Part shown: positions 56,987 to 61,844 of the stretch, one piece after another
Numbering within the stretch: the first letter of the stretch is position 1
Layout: each line of letters opens with the position of its first letter
IMG/VR virus record: IMGVR_UViG_3300031963_005593
Coordinates: 1 to 61,844 of that record
From: a virus
Length of the DNA stretch: 61,844 nucleotides
Strand: one strand, 5' to 3'
Notes under the pieces: generated by a model
What the model saw: the letters and a program-made list of their open reading frames with translations, nothing else
Database searches by the model: none
What the model was told of the DNA's origin: nothing
Position numbers and translations under genes: made by a program

Positions 56987-57070
56987 AACCATTGATGAGA
57001 TTGCTACCTAGACTAACAAGAATGCTGATGAGCAACAATTTGTGCTATCAAGGATAATTTCAAAAACGCA

Positions 57071-57099
57071 AAAAACCCACTGTTAATATTAGGGTTTTT
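57071..57099. terminator. Bidirectional terminator
   Basis: AAAAACCC at 57071-57078 pairs with GGGTTTTT at 57092-57099, 13-nt A/T-rich loop, with T-run at the end on both strands. It isolates the TonB receptor gene. Confidence 0.8.
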
Positions 57100-57108
57100 C
57101 CTTTTGGT

Positions 57109-57121
57109 GCTAAATAAATTT
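57109..57121 (+). promoter_or_regulatory. Late promoter, T4-type (GCTAAATA)
   Basis: GCTAAATA at 57109-57116; predicted +1 is 57122, the first base of the GTCGTTG hairpin. Confidence 0.55.
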
Positions 57122-57146
57122 GTCGTTGAACAAAATTAACAGCGAC
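57122..57146 (+). other. 5'-terminal mRNA hairpin of the TonB receptor gene
   Basis: GTCGTTG at 57122-57128 pairs with CAGCGAC at 57140-57146 (one G-U), 11-nt loop, starting at the predicted +1, 18 nt before the ATG at 57165. Confidence 0.55.
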
Positions 57147-57164
57147 ACGGAGACAGACAGAGAA

Positions 57165-59489
57165 ATGAAGTTAAAAACTATTATCACAGCCGCTGTGCTG
57201 TGCTTTTCCTATGGGACCGCACAGGCAGAAGAAGCTTATATTGCTGATGAAGCAGCAGAAATTGTAGTGACCGCTACAAAAAGAGAAACTAATCTACAAG
57301 ATACCCCAATTTCAATTGCAGTAATGCAAAGCGAAGACCTAAAGAAGCGTCAAGTGCAAAGTTTACTTGATCTATCTGATGGTGCTATCCCAAGCTTACG
57401 AGTAGCAACCTTTGAATCCAGACAGTCCGCACTCACAGTTGGTATGCGCGGTATTGTTCCGGGTGACGCAAATCAGCCCGCTCGTGAACAGGGTGTGGGT
57501 GTTTACATTGACGGCGTGTATCTAGGTCGTCAGCATGGTCTTAATGCTGGGTTCTTAGATATTGAACGTATTGAAGTGTTACGTGGCCCTCAGGGAACAC
57601 TGTTCGGTCGTAATACCGAAGGCGGCGCAGTCAATATTATCAGTAAGGCCCCAACAGGAGAATGGGGAGGTTCAGCAACAACTGGATTTGGCAACTATGG
57701 TTCTTATAACAGTAACTTGCGTTTGAACTTACCTAAGTTTGCAGGCTTTTCAATTAAATTAGACGGTGCAATTCAGCATCAAAATGCAACAACCAAAAAC
57801 CCATTAGAAGGTCAATATGGTTGGAACTACTTTCATCGCTATGGTGGTCGTGCTGCTATTCGTTGGGAGCCAACTACTAACTTGACAGCGGATATTGCAG
57901 TAGACCTTGGCAGAGATAACAACACCCCGTTTCTAAGCCAACTAATCAACTACAACCCATACAATCGTCCAGTAGCAACACTTGCACAGATTGCTGCCGC
58001 TGGTAACAGAATCCCAAGTGGATTCATTGCTCCGCTACCTTCATTGGTACAGGTTCAACCTGAGAGAGCAGATGTTGCTGCGATCGGTGTTCCGCAAGAG
58101 CCTAGCGTAGGTAAGACATTCGGGGTAATGTCTACTGTTAAGTATGCAGTTTCCAGCGATGCTGAATTACGTTCAATCACCGCTTGGCGTACTGTAAGTG
58201 ATCGTCAATTTGATAACTCAGGTGGTGCTAACCGTATTCCTGTATTCTTGCCAAACGCTACATTTAGCAGATATTCAATTGCTAGATTAGACCAACGTCA
58301 ATTTAGTCAGGAGCTACAGTTAGTAGGAACTGCTGGCAACCTTGATTATGTTTTGGGTGCTTACTACTTCAACGAAAGCGCAAGCGACGAAGCGAAGACT
58401 CCAAATACAAATAGATGGAATGCAACAGGCACTGGATACACTATCGTAGATCCTGCAACATATCCACTAGCGATTGTTGCTCGTGCATCAACTGCTTATG
58501 CTAAGAGTTACGCACTCTATGGTCAAGGAACATACAATCTAAATGACTTGCACTTGACCTTAGGTGGCCGTTTCACGCAAGACAAGAAAGATGGTATACT
58601 ATTCAAGGTGAACGGTGTATCAACTAACTTTACGTTTGTACAAAATAACAAGCGTTTTGATCCAATCGTAACACTTGCGTATGACCTTAGCAGAGATATT
58701 AATGTATATGCAAAGTATACAACAGGATATCGTGCAGGTGGTGCCAGTTCACGCTCACTTAACTATCGTTCTTTTGGTCCAGAAGAAGTAAAGAGTTATG
58801 AAATTGGTTCTAAGCTAGAACTATTCAATCGTGCGGTTCGTTTTAACACTGCACTTTATCACATGGATAGAACAAACAGCCAAGTTGACTTTAACTTCTT
58901 TATTCCGCAACCAAACGGAACGGTTAGAAACACACTTGAAACTGTTAATGCTGAAGGTACAACAAAGATCAGAGGTATCGAAGCTGACTTAACTGTACAA
59001 CCACTTGAAGGTCTTTCATCTACTATATCATATGCATATACTGATGTAGATATGCCACTGGCTCGTAACACAGTGCAGGAACAACTTAATGCATCATTGA
59101 CACCGGCTATCACTACTCCGGTATTTCAAGAGGTGTTCGTTGTTTATACACCAAAACACGCATTGACTGCATCAATTGATTATCAAACATTTGTTGGAAA
59201 CTCTGACACTGTTGCAAGATTTCATATTGATGCTAACTATGCTTCTCCTTCATACGCATTTGATAATGAGAATGTAAGAGGTGATGCGAGTTTCATTATT
59301 AATGGTCGTATAACATTAGACGATATTAAGATTGCGAAGCAAAAGTTATCAGTTGCATTGTGGACTCGTAATCTTCTAAACAAGTCATTTATCTTTAGAC
59401 GCTCTAATGCTAACGGATTGGTGCTCGGAGATTATGCTAACTTCAATCCTCCTCGTACATTCGGCATTGAAGCCACAGTTAAATTCTAA
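57165..59489 (+). CDS. TonB-dependent outer-membrane receptor
   Basis: A 774-residue receptor; ATG at 57165 preferred, since it starts a signal peptide (MKLKTIITAAVLCFSYGTAQA) with GGAGA upstream. After it come a TonB-box-like EIVVTATKR (about 31-39), the plug (QDTPISIAVM, GMRGIVPGD, VGVYIDGVYLGR, IERIEVLRGPQGTLFGRN, GGAVNIISK) and a full barrel ending GIEATVKF with a terminal Phe. It resembles receptors common in sphingomonads. It looks complete and functional. A phage-borne TonB receptor may alter nutrient uptake or block receptor-based superinfection. Confidence 0.95.
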   Translation: MKLKTIITAAVLCFSYGTAQAEEAYIADEAAEIVVTATKRETNLQDTPISIAVMQSEDLKKRQVQSLLDLSDGAIPSLRVATFESRQSALTVGMRGIVPGDANQPAREQGVGVYIDGVYLGRQHGLNAGFLDIERIEVLRGPQGTLFGRNTEGGAVNIISKAPTGEWGGSATTGFGNYGSYNSNLRLNLPKFAGFSIKLDGAIQHQNATTKNPLEGQYGWNYFHRYGGRAAIRWEPTTNLTADIAVDLGRDNNTPFLSQLINYNPYNRPVATLAQIAAAGNRIPSGFIAPLPSLVQVQPERADVAAIGVPQEPSVGKTFGVMSTVKYAVSSDAELRSITAWRTVSDRQFDNSGGANRIPVFLPNATFSRYSIARLDQRQFSQELQLVGTAGNLDYVLGAYYFNESASDEAKTPNTNRWNATGTGYTIVDPATYPLAIVARASTAYAKSYALYGQGTYNLNDLHLTLGGRFTQDKKDGILFKVNGVSTNFTFVQNNKRFDPIVTLAYDLSRDINVYAKYTTGYRAGGASSRSLNYRSFGPEEVKSYEIGSKLELFNRAVRFNTALYHMDRTNSQVDFNFFIPQPNGTVRNTLETVNAEGTTKIRGIEADLTVQPLEGLSSTISYAYTDVDMPLARNTVQEQLNASLTPAITTPVFQEVFVVYTPKHALTASIDYQTFVGNSDTVARFHIDANYASPSYAFDNENVRGDASFIINGRITLDDIKIAKQKLSVALWTRNLLNKSFIFRRSNANGLVLGDYANFNPPRTFGIEATVKF

Positions 59490-59498
59490 TAAAAACGG

Positions 59499-59530
59499 TT
59501 GACTCTACACTCATTTGGGTGTAGAGTCAA
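59499..59530 (+). terminator. 12-bp hairpin after the TonB receptor gene
   Basis: TTGACTCTACAC at 59499-59510 and GTGTAGAGTCAA at 59519-59530 form a perfect 12-bp stem, 8-nt loop. It also contains TTGACT, the usual early -35 box, with TAGAGT 17 bp later, and lies 3 bases before the next ATG. Confidence 0.6.
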
Positions 59531-59533
59531 TCT

Positions 59534-60055
59534 ATGAAAACGGTACTTGAACATCTAAAAGATCGTCATGTTGACCTTGAACTTCATCGCCCCGCGATAG
59601 ACGAAGTTGAGAGGACAGCGACCTTTTACCTGTACAATCAGAGTGGTTGTATCATCGGGTACCAGCAGTATCGTCCTGATGCTGACAAGACTAAGAACAA
59701 TCATCCCAAAGAGGCTCGCTATTTCACATATCGTAAGCAGCCTACCCTCGCTGTATGGGGATTAGAATCGCTTCATTTGACCCCTCACGTTGTCTTTCTG
59801 ACAGAGGGTATCTTTGACGCTGCCCGTCTGACAGAGCGTGGATACAGCGCCCTAGCAGCATTGACGAACAACCCTACTAAGGACTTGCGTAACTGGTTGT
59901 CTATGCTGAACCGCAAAGTTGTAGCAGTGTGCGATAACGATAGTGCTGGTCGTAGGCTTGCTAAGTTTGGTGATGTTGCAGTGTTCACCGAAGACAAAGA
60001 CTTGGGTGAAGCTGATGACGAGTTTGTAACGAGATTGTTGAATGAGCATGGATAA
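59534..60055 (+). CDS. Toprim-domain protein (primase-like)
   Basis: A 173-residue protein. YNQSGCIIGYQQYRP and HPKEARYFTYRK lead to a Toprim domain: VFLTEGIFDAARL (acidic Glu) and KVVAVCDNDSAGRRLAKFGD (DxD). It resembles the Toprim part of DnaG-type primases and single-strand-annealing phage proteins without zinc or helicase parts. It may prime, nick or regulate. The start is very close to the upstream hairpin with no good ribosome site. Confidence 0.8.
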   Translation: MKTVLEHLKDRHVDLELHRPAIDEVERTATFYLYNQSGCIIGYQQYRPDADKTKNNHPKEARYFTYRKQPTLAVWGLESLHLTPHVVFLTEGIFDAARLTERGYSALAALTNNPTKDLRNWLSMLNRKVVAVCDNDSAGRRLAKFGDVAVFTEDKDLGEADDEFVTRLLNEHG

Positions 60056-60305
60056 CGAGGATTTCTATAACAAGTGCGCTGAACTGTTGGGTGTTGAACA
60101 CGAATACCTGCCGTTCACCCACTATAAGCGCACTCGTTGGAACAACCGTACTCCTGGATCAGGACGATTCTCGGGATGCGGTATCATACGCAAGTTTGGT
60201 AGTCAGATACATGTAGCACTGACTAACCCTATCAGCCATCATGGTATCTACAACTCTGAGGAAGAGGTCCTAACTTTTTTGCGTAGTTTGGATATTTCTG
60301 GTTGA
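60042..60305 (+). CDS. Small hypothetical phage protein
   Basis: An 87-residue protein overlapping the Toprim gene by 14 bp: AELLGVEHEYLPFTHYKRTRWNNRTPGSGRFSGCGIIRKFG then VALTNPISHHGIYNSEEEVL. Basic; unknown. Confidence 0.6.
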   Translation: MSMDNEDFYNKCAELLGVEHEYLPFTHYKRTRWNNRTPGSGRFSGCGIIRKFGSQIHVALTNPISHHGIYNSEEEVLTFLRSLDISG

Positions 60306-60341
60306 CATTGGTTACCCATTTTGTTATAAAGAGTGTATAGC
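60302..60341 (+). promoter_or_regulatory. Early promoter with dyad, family member 7
   Basis: TTGACA at 60302-60307, 17-bp spacer with GGTTACCCATTTTG, TATAAA at 60325-60330. Dyad GTTATA/TATAGC (60323-60341, one mismatch). Confidence 0.85.
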
Positions 60342-60354
60342 AAGGAGAGATATT

Positions 60355-60507
60355 ATGCGTTGCACTAAAGTTCTTTCGTTTGATGAGGTTCAGGCAATCT
60401 GCGAGGCTCTCCAAAACTCTCAAAACCCCGTGTTGAGCGACCTTGCCAAAGAGTTGCGTAACGAAGAAGATATTGCTATTGCTATCCTTGAAAAAGACGA
60501 ACTGTAA
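60355..60507 (+). CDS. Small acidic early protein
   Basis: A 50-residue frame (MRCTKVLSFDEVQAICEALQ ...) with AAGGAGA upstream and its own promoter. It ends in NEEDIAIAILEKDEL. Helical, unrecognised. Confidence 0.6.
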   Translation: MRCTKVLSFDEVQAICEALQNSQNPVLSDLAKELRNEEDIAIAILEKDEL

Positions 60508-60515
60508 TTTTTCGG

Positions 60516-60555
60516 TTGACACTGGTTACCCAAAATGCTATAACAAATATATAGC
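60516..60555 (+). promoter_or_regulatory. Early promoter with dyad, family member 8
   Basis: TTGACA at 60516-60521, 17-bp spacer, TATAAC at 60539-60544; GCTATA/TATAGC dyad at 60537-60555. Confidence 0.88.
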
Positions 60556-60569
60556 AAGGAGACATTGAT

Positions 60570-60836
60570 ATGACTAAGTTTGAAACTCTCTCGCACTTCG
60601 TTCTGACCCAGGCTTCGAACGATGAACTGAACACCCTCAACGAATATATCAAGATGCGCCGTCAGCAGCTTACTAAGGCTGTTGTTCGTAGCGTTGTGAA
60701 GGGTGATAAGGTCACGTTTACTAGTCGCAATCGTGTCTACAACGGTACTGTGATGGACGTTAAGATTAAGAACCTCGTTGTTGAAACGCAGTATGGTCGC
60801 TATCGTGTCCCTGCTAGCATGGTTAAGGTCGTTTAG
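60570..60836 (+). CDS. Small early protein with KOW-like end
   Basis: An 88-residue protein. The N-terminal half is helical (LSHFVLTQASNDELNTLNEYI); the end VVKGDKVTFTSRNRVYNGTVMDVKIKNLVVETQYGRYRVPASMV resembles a small SH3/KOW barrel that binds RNA or protein. Common in T4-type phages. Confidence 0.6.
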   Translation: MTKFETLSHFVLTQASNDELNTLNEYIKMRRQQLTKAVVRSVVKGDKVTFTSRNRVYNGTVMDVKIKNLVVETQYGRYRVPASMVKVV

Positions 60837-60846
60837 GAGGCGTAAG

Positions 60847-61056
60847 ATGAAGCTTGAAACTATCTTTCGTGTCCGCATTGTATACAAGAACGGATATACT
60901 CACGATTTTGAATGCACCGACTTTGAAATTTCAAACAGTCAGGTTACTTGGAAGAGCGCAAACGAGCGTAATCGCCCTATCAAGATCGGTCTTGATGATA
61001 TCGCTGCTGTTTGGCAGGTAGGATATCGTAAGCGCATTAAGTTTTTCGGTAAGTAA
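60847..61056 (+). CDS. Small hypothetical early protein
   Basis: A 69-residue protein, start 60847 with a perfect AGGAGG site. Beta-rich: IFRVRIVYKNGYTHDFECTDFEI, then IKIGLDDIAAVWQVGYRKR. Unrecognised. Confidence 0.6.
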   Translation: MKLETIFRVRIVYKNGYTHDFECTDFEISNSQVTWKSANERNRPIKIGLDDIAAVWQVGYRKRIKFFGK

Positions 61057-61067
61057 GGAGAAGTAGA

Positions 61068-61313
61068 ATGGATAAGTTTCTTGAGTTTGTTGTAGATAAG
61101 GTTTTCAGTGGATTTACGTTGGCGCTGATTTTGGCTGGAGTTTTCCTCTATACGATAGTCAATATTTCCGAGTCACATGAAGCTGCTCGTCAGGCTGACC
61201 GAGAAAACACACAAAAGATCACCGAAGCCTGCTATGCTCAGGGGATGGTTCTCGTTCGCACTGATGCTGGTCAGCGTTGTGTTCTCCCACAGTCTCTCGT
61301 AAAGGTGAAGTAA
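61068..61313 (+). CDS. Small membrane protein
   Basis: An 81-residue protein with one membrane helix (FTLALILAGVFLYTIVNI) and a soluble tail with two Cys (ACYAQ, RCVLP). Probable tail-anchored inner-membrane protein; unknown. Confidence 0.55.
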   Translation: MDKFLEFVVDKVFSGFTLALILAGVFLYTIVNISESHEAARQADRENTQKITEACYAQGMVLVRTDAGQRCVLPQSLVKVK

Positions 61314-61314
61314 A

Positions 61315-61515
61315 ATGACTTTTTGGTTGGTAGTATATCTGTTTACACAGGAAGGCGAGTTTGTTGCTAAGGATATCTATGAGACTGCCGGTAAAGAGCA
61401 GTGCGTAGAGTTTGCAGGGCAGGTCACTAAGACCATCGTCAACAGCAAATTGCAGGCGCAGTTTCATTGCCTTAGCGATGAAGAATATCGTATCGAACGG
61501 AGGCTCGACCAGTGA
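61315..61515 (+). CDS. Small protein, FWL-EGEF paralogue 1
   Basis: A 66-residue protein beginning MTFWLVVYLFTQEGEFVAKD and ending with Cys and SDEEYR. It is paralogous to the next gene (FWL, GEF, Cys positions, SDxxYR). The N-terminal segment may be a signal peptide or short membrane helix. Unknown. Confidence 0.55.
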   Translation: MTFWLVVYLFTQEGEFVAKDIYETAGKEQCVEFAGQVTKTIVNSKLQAQFHCLSDEEYRIERRLDQ

Positions 61516-61709
61516 AGTTTTGGCTCATTATCTTTTTCCTCACTCCACAGGGTGAGTTTATTAGCAAGAAAGAAATTGCTTATAAGGATGAAGCATCCTG
61601 CTATTTAGCAATGGATAAGGTAAAGGTCAAGCGGATCACACAAATGGTCTGCGTGAGCGATGATCACTACAGGGGTCGTAAGCAGGATCCCGGTGTTCCC
61701 TACGATTAA
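61512..61709 (+). CDS. Small protein, FWL-QGEF paralogue 2
   Basis: A 65-residue protein with a GTG start overlapping the previous gene by 4 bp: MKFWLIIFFLTPQGEFISKK, then CVSDDHYR. Tandem duplicate of the preceding gene. Confidence 0.55.
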   Translation: MKFWLIIFFLTPQGEFISKKEIAYKDEASCYLAMDKVKVKRITQMVCVSDDHYRGRKQDPGVPYD

Positions 61710-61720
61710 GGAGAAGTAAA

Positions 61721-61844
61721 ATGGGTCTTGATATGTATCTTCACGCCAAGCGTTATCTTTGGGGTTGGCAGGATGAAAGCGAAGATAAGACTATCGCTAA
61801 CGAAGTCCAAAAGCTTGCTAAGATTCCCGAAGATTTTGAAGTTA
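61721..61844 (+). CDS. Conserved phage protein, 3' end outside window
   Basis: An open frame to the right edge, starting MGLDMYLHAKRYLWGWQDE, with AAGGAG upstream. The start MGLDMYLxAxRY is a well-known uncharacterised phage and prophage family. Only the first 41 residues are seen. Confidence 0.75.
   Translation, partial: MGLDMYLHAKRYLWGWQDESEDKTIANEVQKLAKIPEDFEV

Noticed and set aside
56936-57000. Possible tRNA around the GC hairpin
   Set aside because: No acceptor stem, no T-loop of the GTTCGAATC kind and no proper D-arm. No tRNA is recognised anywhere in the window by eye.
57021-57056. Hammerhead-ribozyme-like core (CTGATGAG followed by a hairpin)
   Set aside because: The conserved GAAA after stem II and a matching cleavage site are absent, and the stem needs a bulge. 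Treated as chance.
56995-57057. 20-codon open frame (MRLLPRLTRMLMS ...)
   Set aside because: No ribosome site and no support other than its length.
1-61844. CRISPR array, integrase or attachment sites
   Set aside because: No regularly spaced repeats, no recombinase gene and no tRNA-flanked repeats seen; nothing suggests a temperate phage.

Overview
The window is a piece of a large, lytic, T4-type tailed phage (myovirus) genome. Gene density is very high, almost everything is on the + strand, and stop/start overlaps of the TAATG or ATGA kind are common. Hallmark genes are a gp43-type family B DNA polymerase, a gp45-type sliding clamp, a gp30-type ATP-dependent DNA ligase, an RNase H/FEN-type exonuclease, rIIA and rIIB, and a DsbA-like small protein. 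The late promoter motif is NATAAATA, as in T4. The probable host is an alphaproteobacterium, perhaps a sphingomonad: the phage carries an Opa-like outer-membrane barrel and a TonB-dependent receptor whose signal peptides and motifs look typical of that group. The host is an inference.

Layout. 1-10.6 kb: late virion-associated genes. Several share a short N-terminal leader that resembles T4 capsid-targeting sequences, and they carry enzyme domains (ParB-like, ADP-ribosyltransferase plus methyltransferase, amidoligase); a Dps ferritin sits among them. 10.7-17.7 kb: two holin-like membrane proteins, then a curli block (CsgF, CsgG, a curlin-repeat protein), a FecR-domain protein, a CHASE2 adenylate/guanylate cyclase, an Opa-like barrel and a zinc metalloprotease with the leader. 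17.7-21.9 kb: DsbA-like protein, DNA polymerase and clamp. 21.9-34.4 kb: 7-deazaguanine DNA-modification genes (DpdA-like transglycosylase, FolE, QueD, QueE) with GMP reductase, a phosphoribosyltransferase, two GT-B glycosyltransferases, a sugar epimerase and homing-type nucleases. 34.4-42.8 kb: exonuclease and many small phage genes. 42.8-49.8 kb: rIIA, rIIB, DNA ligase and small genes, many behind their own sigma70-type promoter. 49.8-57 kb: a membrane coiled-coil protein, ClpX, Hsp20, ClpS, a two-gene minus-strand unit, a leader-bearing virion protein and ClpP. 57-59.5 kb: TonB-dependent receptor. 59.5-61.8 kb: Toprim protein and small early genes.

How the parts may work together. The early promoters (TTGACA, 17 bp, TATAAC/TATAGT) share a spacer sequence and often a 19-bp dyad that includes the -10 box. 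The late promoters serve virion, envelope and stress genes. Three late transcripts for exported proteins would begin exactly at a stem-loop, while four other late genes have their ATG at or within 3 nt of the predicted +1. The hsp20 leader ends in a ROSE-like UUGCU/AGGA hairpin, so it may be temperature-controlled. The most unusual content is the set of cell-envelope and proteostasis functions: curli secretion with FecR/cyclase signalling, a TonB receptor plus outer-membrane barrel, and ClpX, ClpP, ClpS and Hsp20. Together they suggest a phage that remodels the surface and protein turnover of its host. All functional assignments come from reading motifs by eye; no database search was run.
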